This document shows, in pieces, positions 8,296 to 15,814 of a stretch of DNA of 37,714 bases (positions are counted from its first letter, which is position 1; every line of letters begins with the position of its first letter). The notes beneath the pieces are model-generated. The model was not told the DNA's origin, made no database searches, and was given only the letters and a program-made list of their open reading frames with translations. The DNA is from Aquincolibacterium sp964606385 (GTDB lineage: Bacteria; Omnitrophota; Omnitrophia; Omnitrophales; Aquincolibacteriaceae), in the NCBI GenBank assembly GCA_964606385.1, contig CAZSFZ010000022.1:1-37714 (forward strand), given 5' to 3'. Made by a program: the position numbers and the translations under genes.

Positions 8296-8802
8296 ATGAA
8301 AAAGAAGAAAGAAATCAAGGCTGAGCCCAAGCCTGTCCGAAATGCCTTTGAGGTGATCTCGGAGAACCGCAAAGCGCATTATGATTATTTCATCCATGAC
8401 CGGTATGAAGCCGGGATCTGTTTGATGGGCCATGAAGTCAAATCCATCCGTGAACGCCGCGTGAATCTGAAAGACAGCTACGTGCGCATCATGAAGGACG
8501 AAGCCTTTCTTCTTAATTGCCACATCTCTCCGTATTCCAAGATCCAGGGGCATCAGGAGCTGGACCCGATTCGGACCCGGAAGCTCCTGCTCAAACGCAG
8601 TGAGATCGGACGTCTTATGGGGCAGGCTTCGCGCAAAGGCGTTGCGATCGTGCCGCTCCGGCTTTATATCAAAAAGGGATTCGTTAAGGTTGAGATTGCC
8701 CTCGGAGAAGGTAAAAAACAGTACGACAAGCGGGCCGCGATCAAGCAGCGGATCCACACCCGCGAGACTCAAGTCGCCATCAAAAAAGCCACGCGGCATT
8801 AA
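8296..8802 (+). CDS. smpB: SsrA-binding protein SmpB
   Basis: SmpB, 168 residues, binds the tRNA-like domain of tmRNA and brings it to stalled ribosomes. Family signatures are clear: ENRKAHYDYFI, GICLMGHEVKSIRERRVNLKDSYV, HISPYS, RKLLLKRSEI, KGVAIVPLRLY and the C-terminal GKKQYDKR. The basic tail that enters the mRNA channel is present. The N-terminus is about 15 residues longer than usual and lysine-rich. There is no convincing Shine-Dalgarno before the ATG. The gene for its RNA partner begins 84 nt downstream. Confidence 0.97.
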   Translation: MKKKKEIKAEPKPVRNAFEVISENRKAHYDYFIHDRYEAGICLMGHEVKSIRERRVNLKDSYVRIMKDEAFLLNCHISPYSKIQGHQELDPIRTRKLLLKRSEIGRLMGQASRKGVAIVPLRLYIKKGFVKVEIALGEGKKQYDKRAAIKQRIHTRETQVAIKKATRH

Positions 8803-8821
8803 ACCCCGGCCGTTCTCTCCA

Positions 8822-8850
8822 TTGAGCCGCCTCCGTAGACATGCTATACT
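8822..8850 (+). promoter_or_regulatory. Promoter for tmRNA
   Basis: TTGAGC at 8822-8827, a 17-bp spacer and TATACT at 8845-8850. The mature tmRNA 5' end is 37 nt downstream, leaving a short leader for RNase P to remove. Confidence 0.75.
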
Positions 8851-8886
8851 TCTGCCGTAGTCGTGATCTTTAATATCGTCGTTCCT

Positions 8887-9281
8887 GGGGGTGAATAGGT
8901 TCGACAGGGGGTACGGCATTTAAGGGAGCATGCCGAGGTTCGTCAGGTGCCTCGTAAAAAAACGTGGCAAAACACAAATGCTGAAAAAACCAGCTGGAAC
9001 GAAAGGGCTGTTGGGCCGGTAACGGTTCCAATGCCTTTCGCTCTTCCTTTCGCTGCTTAACTGCTAGCGAACGTCACAGGACCGATACCTGCTAAGTTCT
9101 GCTGACGATAAAGCAGGTTGCTCTTCCTGCCTCGTCGTCGGGTAGGGGGAAAAGATCTAGACGGATCGTCTTTCAGGATCTCGTTCGCAGAGGCCTGGGG
9201 GATTAAACTAATTGCGGACTGAGCATGGAGCGCCTTTAATGAAGGATCCTTTGGACGAGGGTGCAATTCCCTCCACCTCCA
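8887..9281 (+). ncRNA. ssrA: Transfer-messenger RNA (tmRNA)
   Basis: tmRNA of 395 nt rescues stalled ribosomes together with SmpB. The 5' end GGGGGTG (8887-8893) pairs with CACCTCC (9274-9280) as acceptor stem, and A9281 is the discriminator. The conserved 5' GTGAATAGGTTCGACAGG and a T-arm (stem GAGGG/CCCTC at 9258-9274) are present. GCATGCCGAGG...CCTCG resembles the PK1 region before the tag of other tmRNAs. The most plausible tag frame runs from about AAC 8971 to TAA 9058-9060, encoding about 29 residues and ending PFALPFAA. The -AA end fits a proteolysis degron. The exact resume codon is uncertain. Confidence 0.93.
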
Positions 9282-9293
9282 TCTTTTTTTTAA

Positions 9294-9348
9294 GGAGGGT
9301 CCTGACTTTTGCGGCACAAAATGAAAGTCAGGACGCCTCCACGTTTTT
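9294..9348 (+). terminator. Intrinsic terminator after tmRNA
   Basis: Long stem: 9294-9309 pairs with 9324-9340 (16 bp with one bulged G at 9335), a 14-nt loop, then TTTTT at 9344-9348. A first T-run (9283-9290) directly follows the tmRNA acceptor stem. Confidence 0.85.
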
Positions 9349-9360
9349 ATAATTCCATGA

Positions 9361-9388
9361 AGCCCTCTTGGTGCACCGAGGGCTTTTT
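9361..9388 (+). terminator. Second intrinsic terminator after tmRNA
   Basis: AGCCCTC at 9361-9367 pairs with GAGGGCT at 9378-9384, followed by TTTT. It backs up the terminator at 9294-9348 and isolates the dnaJ-like gene. Confidence 0.75.
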
Positions 9389-9415
9389 CATTATTTTCAG
9401 AATTAAGGAAAGAAT

Positions 9416-10123
9416 ATGGCAGCGCAAAAAGATTATTACAAAGTTTTAGGCGTTGGCGAAAGCGCATCCGCGGATGAGATCAAAAAGGTGTACCGGAAAC
9501 TCGCGGTGAAATACCACCCCGACAAGAATCCCGAAAATCCCAAAGCCGCCGAGACGAAATTTAAGGAAATCTCAGAAGCGTATTACATTCTGAGCGACGA
9601 AAAACGCCGCGCTCAATATGACCAGATGCGTAAATTCGGCGGAGGCGCCGGCGGGTTCCAGGGGAATTATGCCAATGCCCAGGGGTTCAATTTTGACGAC
9701 CTGCTTCGCCAGTTTTCGGGTGGTGGCCGGGCTTCGGCGGGTGGCGGACGTTATTCGGCATTCTCGGATATTTTTGGTGATCTTTTTGGAGGCGGGGGAG
9801 GCGGCGGCAGCCATTACCGCGTTTATTCCTCCGGGGGTTCGCCGCGCCCGGGTTATTATGACGATGAAGATGCTTACGGTTCCATGCCGGGGCAGGCTCC
9901 GATGGAATCCGCGGACGTGGTCGTAAACCTGAAGATCTCCAAGAAAAAAGCCAAAGAAGGTGGCAGCGTGATGTTCAAAACGCCTGAGGGACAAACGATC
10001 TCCGTCAAGATCCCGGCGAATACCCGCGAAGGACAGAAACTGCGTTTGTCCCGTCAGGGCAGGGAATGCCCGACCTGCCATCACCCCGGGGATCTCATTC
10101 TCCGGATCCGGATGGGCGAATAA
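9416..10123 (+). CDS. Short type II J-domain protein (DnaJ/CbpA-like)
   Basis: This 235-residue co-chaperone would stimulate the ATPase of an Hsp70. The J domain is at 5-70 with H34-P-D36 intact. Residues about 75-150 are a Gly/Phe/Tyr-rich linker. Residues about 165-235 match only the first C-terminal substrate-binding domain (DVVVNLKISKKKAKEGG, VKIPANTREGQKLRL, then GDLILRI). There is no four-repeat zinc finger; a single CPTC remains. The second C-terminal domain and dimerisation region of normal DnaJ/CbpA are missing, so the protein may be monomeric. The stop overlaps the next ATG by 1 nt (TAATG), so the shortness looks native rather than a frameshift. SD: AAGGAAAG. Confidence 0.88.
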   Translation: MAAQKDYYKVLGVGESASADEIKKVYRKLAVKYHPDKNPENPKAAETKFKEISEAYYILSDEKRRAQYDQMRKFGGGAGGFQGNYANAQGFNFDDLLRQFSGGGRASAGGGRYSAFSDIFGDLFGGGGGGGSHYRVYSSGGSPRPGYYDDEDAYGSMPGQAPMESADVVVNLKISKKKAKEGGSVMFKTPEGQTISVKIPANTREGQKLRLSRQGRECPTCHHPGDLILRIRMGE

Positions 10124-11178
10124 TGACGGATTTTTTCAAGGGCCGCGAACCTTACCAGACGGGAAATCCCAAGCTGGACCAGCTCGTTCATGAGCTCATC
10201 CACCAGGCGGGCCCCGGAACGAATGCCGATCTGGCCGAAGAGCTGATCGTAACGGCGCTCAAGGCCCATGTGGACAAACTGGACCGCGGCGATATGAAGA
10301 TGCTCAATATCGCCCTCAAGGAATTGCGGCACAGCCTTAAGGTCTTTGAACCGTACCGCTCCATAAGGAAGGTCGCGATCTTCGGCTCCGCCCGGACGCC
10401 GCGGCACTCGCCGGAATTTCAGCTTGCGGAGAAGTTCGCCAAAGCGATCGCCCAAAGGAACTGGATGGTCATCACCGGTGCCGCGTCCGGGATCATGCAG
10501 GCGGGGAACGAAGGCGCGGGCCACAAAAAAAGCTTCGGCCTCAATATCCAACTCCCGTTCGAACAGGAAGCCAACCCCATCATGCTCCAAGATCCGAAGC
10601 TTATATCCTTCAAATATTTCTTCACGCGTAAGCTCATGTTCCTTCGCGAATCCCACGCGACGGTGCTTTGTCCCGGCGGGTTCGGAACGCACGATGAAGG
10701 GTTTGAATCCCTGACGCTGATCCAGACCGGTAAGACGGAGCCGCGTCCGATCGTCTGCATGGACGCGCCCGGCACGGATTACTGGAAGGATTTTTTCGAT
10801 TTTTTGAAAAAGCAGCTGCTTCGCCAGGGGATGATCCACGAGGAAGATCTTGATCTGATGTATGCCACGCACGACCCCTTGGCCGCTGCCGACTATGTTA
10901 CCGGGTTTTACAGGAGGTATCACTCCATGCGCTACATCCGGGACCTTCTGGTCATGCGCATTGAAAAGCCTCTCAACGAAACGCAGCTGGAGATCCTGAA
11001 CCAGGAATTCAAGCATCTGCTCAAAAAGGGGAAGTTTACCCAGTCGCTTAAGCCTTTTGAAGAGGAGCGCAACGTGCCGTATACTTTTCATCTGACGCGT
11101 CTCGCGTTCTATTTCAAAAAGGATATCTTCGCCAATCTCAATAAGCTGATCTGGCGGATCAATGACTTTGGCGATTGA
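10123..11178 (+). CDS. LOG-family (TIGR00730-like) nucleotide phosphoribohydrolase
   Basis: This 351-residue protein belongs to the lysine-decarboxylase-like LOG/PpnN family. Members cleave nucleoside 5'-monophosphates to the base and ribose 5-phosphate; most are misnamed lysine decarboxylases. The family motif PGGxGTxxE is at P184-E192 (PGGFGTHDE). Upstream are FGSAR and the GAASGIMQAGNEGA nucleotide-binding loop. About 80 extra N-terminal residues and a C-terminal extension of about 100 make it longer than the 190-residue plant LOG type. The start at 10123 is chosen over an upstream in-frame ATG (10066), because it overlaps the dnaJ-like stop by one base (TAATG), a usual coupling arrangement. 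Confidence 0.85.
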   Translation: MTDFFKGREPYQTGNPKLDQLVHELIHQAGPGTNADLAEELIVTALKAHVDKLDRGDMKMLNIALKELRHSLKVFEPYRSIRKVAIFGSARTPRHSPEFQLAEKFAKAIAQRNWMVITGAASGIMQAGNEGAGHKKSFGLNIQLPFEQEANPIMLQDPKLISFKYFFTRKLMFLRESHATVLCPGGFGTHDEGFESLTLIQTGKTEPRPIVCMDAPGTDYWKDFFDFLKKQLLRQGMIHEEDLDLMYATHDPLAAADYVTGFYRRYHSMRYIRDLLVMRIEKPLNETQLEILNQEFKHLLKKGKFTQSLKPFEEERNVPYTFHLTRLAFYFKKDIFANLNKLIWRINDFGD

Positions 11179-11212
11179 GGGTCGGTGCAGTTGGTTGAGA
11201 TATCCATTTCGT

Positions 11213-11286
11213 GGGCAATTAGCTCAGTTGGTTAGAGCATCTCCTTTACACGGAGAGGGTCAGAGGTTCGAATCCTCTATTGCCCA
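11213..11286 (+). tRNA. tRNA-Val (TAC)
   Basis: Acceptor 11213-11219 pairs with 11279-11285, and the discriminator is A11286. The anticodon loop T-T-T-A-C-A-C gives TAC (codon GTA). No CCA is encoded. The 3' 18 bases recur exactly at 11413-11430. Just upstream, 11188-11203 resembles a decayed D-arm (CAGTTGGTT). Confidence 0.95.
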
Positions 11287-11430
11287 CATCTTTTATTTTG
11301 CTTCCATTATGGTGATCTGGACTATAGAGGATTCGAAGGGAGCCCCGCTGGCACTTATGACTGGATGTCAGAAGTGCGGGGCGGGTGGCCTACCGAGACG
11401 CAGTCGAGGAGCCGAATCCTCTATTGCCCA
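11269..11430 (+). repeat. tRNA-end direct repeat enclosing a nested inverted-repeat element
   Basis: The 18 bases CGAATCCTCTATTGCCCA at the end of tRNA-Val(TAC) (11269-11286) are repeated at 11413-11430, as in att sites formed by integration into a tRNA 3' end. Inside, 11324-11335 is the exact 12-base inverse complement of 11413-11424, so 11324-11424 is bounded by terminal inverted repeats. Its centre is a hairpin: 11342-11347/11377-11382, 11352-11356/11372-11376 and 11358-11361/11367-11370. There is no room for a gene. It could be an integration remnant, a miniature palindromic element or a structured RNA. Confidence 0.7.
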
Positions 11431-11449
11431 AATTCATTCTAATTTTCAC

Positions 11450-11478
11450 TTGAGATAGTTGTCGTCTCCCTATAGAAT
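11450..11478 (+). promoter_or_regulatory. Promoter for tRNA-Asp
   Basis: TTGAGA at 11450-11455, a 17-bp spacer and TAGAAT at 11473-11478 (5/6 matches in each box), 54 nt before the mature tRNA. It may also serve thrS and the following cluster. Confidence 0.7.
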
Positions 11479-11531
11479 ACCGCTCCTCATAGTAGGGAAG
11501 CTTTTGCTTGGTATTTTTATCCCCATTTTTA

Positions 11532-11608
11532 GGGGCTGTAGCTCAATTGGTTAGAGCTCCGGACTGTCGATCCGGAGGTTGCGGGTTCGAGCCCCGTCGG
11601 CCCCGCCA
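11532..11608 (+). tRNA. tRNA-Asp (GTC)
   Basis: Acceptor 11532-11538 pairs with 11598-11604 with one T-G wobble. The discriminator is G11605, as expected for Asp, and CCA is encoded at 11606-11608, unlike the other tRNAs here. The anticodon loop C-T-G-T-C-G-A gives GTC. Confidence 0.95.
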
Positions 11609-11693
11609 TTTCTCTTTGAGATGGCACCAGTTGTAATGAATGTCGTAATTTGAGAGAGAGTAAGGACTTAGACCAATAGAACCATGAATCAGC

Positions 11694-13412
11694 ATGTCAG
11701 ACGATAAGAACTTCGAGCCGCTGTACCGCCTGCGGCATTCCGCTTCCCACGTTCTTGCCCAAGCCGTCCTCGACCTTTATCCCGGAACGAAACTTGCGAT
11801 CGGCCCCGTGATCGAAGAGGGGTTCTATTACGACTTTGACTCGAAGACGGCGTTCCAGGACGAGGACCTTCCGAAAATCGAAAAGCGGATGCGCGAAATC
11901 GTGGAAGAACGTCAGGCGTTCAAGCAGTGGTCGGTTCCGAAAGAAGAAGCGCGGAAGATCTTCGCGGACAAACAGGAAGTCTACAAGCTCGAGATCATTG
12001 AAGGCATCCCGGGCGATACGGTTAATTTTGTCCAGAACGGCCCTTTCGTGGACCTCTGCGGGGGCGGACACGTGATGAATACGGAGGAGCTTAAGGCCTT
12101 CAAGCTTCTTTCCGTGGCGGGTGCTTATTGGCGCGGGAATGAGAATAATCCCATGCTGCAGCGCATCTACGGGACGGCCTTTCCGACACAGAAAGATCTG
12201 GACGCGTACCTCAAACAGCGGGAAGAGGCCCAAAAGCGGGACCACCGCAAAGTCGGCAAGCAGCTCGGGCTTTTTAGTTTTCATGAAGAAGGGCCGGGCC
12301 TTCCTTTCTGGAAGCCGGAAGGATTGCTGCTCAAGAACCTTCTGATCGCGTTCATGCGCGAAAAACTGGCCGCCTACGGGTATGTCGAGATCGAGACGCC
12401 GACGATCCTTCGCGACAGGCTCTGGCGCACTTCGGGACATTGGGACAATTATCGGGAGAACATGTTTTTCCTGGAGCGGGATGAGGAAATCTATGCCCTG
12501 AAGCCCATGAATTGCCCGGGCGGGATGCTGATGTACAAGGAAGAAAAGCATTCGTACCGGGAATTACCTTTGAAGGTGGCGGAGTTCGGCAAGGTGCATC
12601 GTTATGAACGCTCGGGGGTGCTTTCCGGACTGTTCCGGGTGCGCGGGTTCACCCAGGATGACGCGCATATTTTTACGACGCCTGAGATGCTGCAGGCAAG
12701 CGTCGTCGAGACCATCCGCTTCACGGATGAGGTATACAAAACCTTCGATTTTGATTATCATGTGGAGCTCTCGACCCGGCCACCGAAGTCGATCGGCACG
12801 GATGCTCAGTGGGAGATCGCCACGACGGGGCTCCGGAACGCTCTTGAAGAGCTGAAAATGCCCTATAAGGTCAATGAGGCCGATGGGGCGTTTTACGGGC
12901 CGAAGATCGATTTTCATCTGAAGGACGCCATCGGGCGCACGCTTCAGTGCGGAACGATCCAGCTGGATATGAGCCTGCCGGAACGGTTCGATCTGAATTA
13001 TGTCGGGGAAGACGGCCGCGAGCACCGCGTGATCATGCTCCACCGGGCGATCTTTGGCAGTCTGGAACGTTTTATTGGTATTCTGATCGAGCATTACGCC
13101 GGGGCTTTTCCGGTGTGGCTTTCGCCGGTGCAGGTGCGCGTTCTGACGATCGCGGAGCGGCACGATGGCTATGCCAAGGCATTGATCGAAAAGCTCAAGA
13201 AAGCGGGCCTTCGCGTGGAGGCGGACCTCCGGACCGAAAAGATCGGTTACAAGATCCGCGAAGCCGAAGTGATGAAGATCCCTTACGTTTTCGTCGTGGG
13301 GGACAAAGAAGTTGAAACGCAGCAGATCGCCGTCCGCATGCGCGGGCGCCAGGACCTGGGGGCCCAGGCCGTGGAAGCGATGATCGGGCGGATCCAGCAA
13401 GAGATCGCTTAA
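11694..13412 (+). CDS. thrS: Threonyl-tRNA synthetase lacking the TGS domain
   Basis: ThrRS, 572 residues, charges tRNA-Thr. It begins directly with the editing domain (H15-x3-H19 in RHSASHVLAQ, then DLCGGGHV). The class II core follows: the motif 2 region (MNCPGGMLMYK and FGKVHRYERSG), FTQDDAHIF, and motif 3 near LHRAIFGSLERFIG. The C-terminal anticodon-binding domain ends the protein. The usual 60-residue N-terminal TGS domain is absent, and an in-frame TGA at 11685-11687 shows this is not a misplaced start. No T-box leader is seen between tRNA-Asp and the start. It heads the usual thrS-infC-rpmI-rplT-pheST order. Confidence 0.97.
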   Translation: MSDDKNFEPLYRLRHSASHVLAQAVLDLYPGTKLAIGPVIEEGFYYDFDSKTAFQDEDLPKIEKRMREIVEERQAFKQWSVPKEEARKIFADKQEVYKLEIIEGIPGDTVNFVQNGPFVDLCGGGHVMNTEELKAFKLLSVAGAYWRGNENNPMLQRIYGTAFPTQKDLDAYLKQREEAQKRDHRKVGKQLGLFSFHEEGPGLPFWKPEGLLLKNLLIAFMREKLAAYGYVEIETPTILRDRLWRTSGHWDNYRENMFFLERDEEIYALKPMNCPGGMLMYKEEKHSYRELPLKVAEFGKVHRYERSGVLSGLFRVRGFTQDDAHIFTTPEMLQASVVETIRFTDEVYKTFDFDYHVELSTRPPKSIGTDAQWEIATTGLRNALEELKMPYKVNEADGAFYGPKIDFHLKDAIGRTLQCGTIQLDMSLPERFDLNYVGEDGREHRVIMLHRAIFGSLERFIGILIEHYAGAFPVWLSPVQVRVLTIAERHDGYAKALIEKLKKAGLRVEADLRTEKIGYKIREAEVMKIPYVFVVGDKEVETQQIAVRMRGRQDLGAQAVEAMIGRIQQEIA

Positions 13413-13442
13413 AAAAAGTAACACAACCCACAAGGAGGAGCA

Positions 13443-14039
13443 TTGTCCATCAGTCCACAAAAAGTCCGTGCTAATGAGCGCATTCGCGCCGCGCAGATCC
13501 GGTTGATCGGAGCTGCCGGAGAACAGTTCGGCATCGTCACGCCGCAGGAAGGTCTGGCCCGCGCTCAGGAAGCGGGGTTGGATCTCGTCGAAGTCGCGGG
13601 AACGACCGTGCCGCCGGTATGCCGGATCATGGACCTCGGGAAATACCTTTACACGCTCGGGAAGAAGGAGAAGGAATCCCGCAAGAAGCAGAAGACCATT
13701 GATATCAAAGAGATCAAGATGACCACCAAGATCGATGAGAACGATTACCAGACCAAACTGCGTAATTCGCGGCGGTTCATCGAACGCGGGGACAAGGTCA
13801 AATTGGTGGTGTTCTTCCGGGGCCGCGAGATCGTGTATGTGGACAAAGGACGCAAGCTTGTGGACCGTTTCGTGCAGGACCTGTCGGATATCGCGATGGT
13901 CGAACGGAACGACGGATTGGAAGGCAAGGCGATCATGCTCTACCTGACCAAGATCGCTCCCGTAAAAAAGAAAGAATCAGCACCTGTTTCATCAACGACG
14001 CCGGCGAGTCCGAGTGCTTCTCCGGTCAAGGCCGAATAA
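13443..14039 (+). CDS. infC: Translation initiation factor IF-3
   Basis: IF-3, 198 residues, binds the 30S subunit and discriminates against wrong start codons. Both domains are present: N-terminal (RANERIRAAQIRLIGAAGEQ, VCRIMDLGKY) and C-terminal (IKMTTKIDENDYQTKL, KVKLVVFFRGRE). The start codon is TTG, preceded by a strong AAGGAGGA four bases upstream. A poor start codon is a hallmark of infC, because IF-3 represses its own translation through it; E. coli uses ATT. The tail is Ser/Pro/Ala-rich. The gene lies 30 nt after thrS and 18 nt before rpmI. Confidence 0.96.
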   Translation: MSISPQKVRANERIRAAQIRLIGAAGEQFGIVTPQEGLARAQEAGLDLVEVAGTTVPPVCRIMDLGKYLYTLGKKEKESRKKQKTIDIKEIKMTTKIDENDYQTKLRNSRRFIERGDKVKLVVFFRGREIVYVDKGRKLVDRFVQDLSDIAMVERNDGLEGKAIMLYLTKIAPVKKKESAPVSSTTPASPSASPVKAE

Positions 14040-14057
14040 AAGGAAAAAGGAAACGAT

Positions 14058-14258
14058 ATGCCAAAGTTGAAGACGAACAAAGCCATGCAGAAACGTTATC
14101 GCATCACGAAGACCGGCAAGGTCCTCGCGAGCAAGACCAAACGCCGTCACATGATGACCGACCGCACGCCGAAGTCCAAACGGCAGTCCCGCGGCAAGCT
14201 TTGTGTCGAGAAGATGCATGTGAACGCGATTAAACTGAAAATGCCTTACCATCGTTGA
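14058..14258 (+). CDS. rpmI: 50S ribosomal protein L35
   Basis: bL35, 66 residues, normal length. It begins MPKLKTNKAM, is highly basic, and carries the KTGKVLASKTKRRHMM core. AAAGGAAACG lies upstream of the ATG. It sits between infC and rplT, as in most bacteria. Confidence 0.97.
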   Translation: MPKLKTNKAMQKRYRITKTGKVLASKTKRRHMMTDRTPKSKRQSRGKLCVEKMHVNAIKLKMPYHR

Positions 14259-14319
14259 TCCTGTAATCATCATCGCTTCGGGGAGTTTCCGTTAGCGAAC
14301 CAAAGAAAAGGAAGGATTT

Positions 14320-14670
14320 ATGCCAAGGACCACTAACACGCCGGCTTCAAAAAGACGGAAGAAGAAGATATTCAAACGCGCCAAGGGTTTCGTGGGAGGC
14401 CGCGGAAAACTGCTGCGGACCGCGAAAGAGACCGTCGCGCGCGCGATGGCCTTCGCGACCCGGGACCGCAAACAGCGCAAACGCCATTTTCGCGCGCTTT
14501 GGAACGCCCGCATCAACGCGGCGTGCCGCACGAACGGGATGTCGTACTCCCGTTTTATCGATGCGCTGAACAAGGCGAAGATCCGTCTCAACCGGAAATC
14601 GCTCGCGGAGATCGCGGCGCGGGATGAGAAGACCTTCCAAGAGATCGTTAAGCTCGTCAAAAAGGCCTAA
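14320..14670 (+). CDS. rplT: 50S ribosomal protein L20
   Basis: bL20, 116 residues, is an early 50S assembly protein. Family features are the KRRKKKIFKRAKGFVGGRGKL N-terminus, ARDRKQRKRHFRALW-like core and INAACRTNGMSYSRFI. The SD is AAAGGAAGG. In other bacteria L20 represses this operon by binding the infC-rpmI leader. The 61-nt rpmI-rplT gap has only a weak possible stem, so I cannot claim such a site here. Confidence 0.97.
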   Translation: MPRTTNTPASKRRKKKIFKRAKGFVGGRGKLLRTAKETVARAMAFATRDRKQRKRHFRALWNARINAACRTNGMSYSRFIDALNKAKIRLNRKSLAEIAARDEKTFQEIVKLVKKA

Positions 14671-14783
14671 GACCAAGAACCAAGAAACAAGAACCAAACA
14701 ATCATCAAAACACAATAACCCAATTGTTTGGATGTCTGTTTTGGTCATTAGAATTTGCGTGGTGATTGTCTCTTGGTGATTGG
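14671..14783 (+). repeat. Degenerate intergenic inverted repeat, copy 1
   Basis: The rplT-pheS gap is low-complexity. A left arm rich in CCAAGAA, ACAAGAACC and AACCAAACAATC is mirrored, imperfectly, by a right arm containing GGTCATTAGAATTTG and TCTCTTGGTGATTGG. The centre is CCCAATTGTTTGG. A related copy is at 36391-36520. It would form a long imperfect hairpin in RNA but does not look like a terminator. Confidence 0.6.
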
Positions 14784-14839
14784 AGCTTATTTGATTCCGT
14801 TTTCATGCCGGAATTAAAAGCTATGAAGAGGCAAATCCC

Positions 14840-15814
14840 GTGAAGAATCAAATTGATCAGGTTGAAAAAGAAGCCCGCGAAGACCTTTCCAGAATCGATT
14901 CCCAGGAAAAGGCCGAGCTTTTTCGTGTGGCCTACCTGGGCAAAAAGGGGAAGCTGACCGAGCTTTTCAAACTGCTCGGCGGGGTGGCCCCGGTAGAAAA
15001 AAAAGCCGTGGGCGCGGAACTGAACCGCGTGAAACAGTGGCTAGAGTCATCGATCGACGAGCTTCGCAAAAAGTCCCCCAAGTCCGGTTCCTCTCAGGAA
15101 ACATTCGATGAAACGCTTCCCGGGATTTGTCCGCCGAAGGGGAGCATCCATCTTCTCCAGCAAACGATCGCCGAGATCTCCGGCCTGTTCAACCGTATGG
15201 GGTTTGAGACCGTGGAGGGTCCCGAGATCGAGACGGAGTTCCACAATTTTACCGCCCTTAATATCCCGCTCGACCACCCGTCCCGCGACGCGTTCGATAC
15301 TTTTTATACGACGCACGGGCAGCTCCTGCGCTCCCAGACCTCGACGGTGCAGATCCGCATCATGAAAGAGCGGAAACCGCCCCTTCAGGTGATCGCTCCG
15401 GGACGCGTGTACCGGCCCGATACCGTGGACGCCAGTCATTCCTTCATGTTCCATCAGATCGAAGGGCTGATGGTGGACGAGCGTATCACTTTCAGCGATC
15501 TTAAAGGCGTGCTTCATCTTTTCCTGCGGGAACTTTTCGGCTCGCAGACGAAGATCCGCTTCCGCCCGCATTTTTTCCCTTTCACGGAGCCGAGCGTGGA
15601 AGTGGACATTCAGTGGGGCAAGGGATGGCTCGAGATCCTTGGTGCCGGCAGTGTGGACCCGAACGTTTTTGATGAGGTTGGGTACGACAAGACCCAGGTC
15701 AAGGGTTTCGCGTTCGGCCTCGGCGTCGAGCGCATCGCCATGCTGCGGCACGGTATTAACGATATTCGCCACTTTTATGAGAACGACCTGCGTTTCCTGA
15801 GACAATTTTCATGA
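14840..15814 (+). CDS. pheS: Phenylalanyl-tRNA synthetase alpha subunit
   Basis: PheS, 324 residues, is the catalytic subunit of the alpha2beta2 enzyme. The N-terminal coiled-coil is shorter than usual, followed by the class II core: GFETVEGPEIETEFHNF, HPSRDAFDTFY, motif 2 around RVYRPDTVDASHSFMFHQIEGL, and motif 3 FGLGVERIAMLRHGI. The start is GTG with AAGAGG eight bases upstream; the nearby ATG at 14823 is out of frame. The stop overlaps the pheT start (ATGA). Confidence 0.97.
   Translation: MKNQIDQVEKEAREDLSRIDSQEKAELFRVAYLGKKGKLTELFKLLGGVAPVEKKAVGAELNRVKQWLESSIDELRKKSPKSGSSQETFDETLPGICPPKGSIHLLQQTIAEISGLFNRMGFETVEGPEIETEFHNFTALNIPLDHPSRDAFDTFYTTHGQLLRSQTSTVQIRIMKERKPPLQVIAPGRVYRPDTVDASHSFMFHQIEGLMVDERITFSDLKGVLHLFLRELFGSQTKIRFRPHFFPFTEPSVEVDIQWGKGWLEILGAGSVDPNVFDEVGYDKTQVKGFAFGLGVERIAMLRHGINDIRHFYENDLRFLRQFS

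Noticed and set aside
10066..10122. In-frame upstream start for the LOG-family gene
   Set aside because: It overlaps the end of the dnaJ-like gene by 58 bases, and the added residues are not family-like. The TAATG junction at 10123 is more convincing.
11609..11693. Possible T-box leader for thrS
   Set aside because: The 85-nt gap has no specifier stem, no UGG-N-ACC T-box core and no terminator/antiterminator pair.
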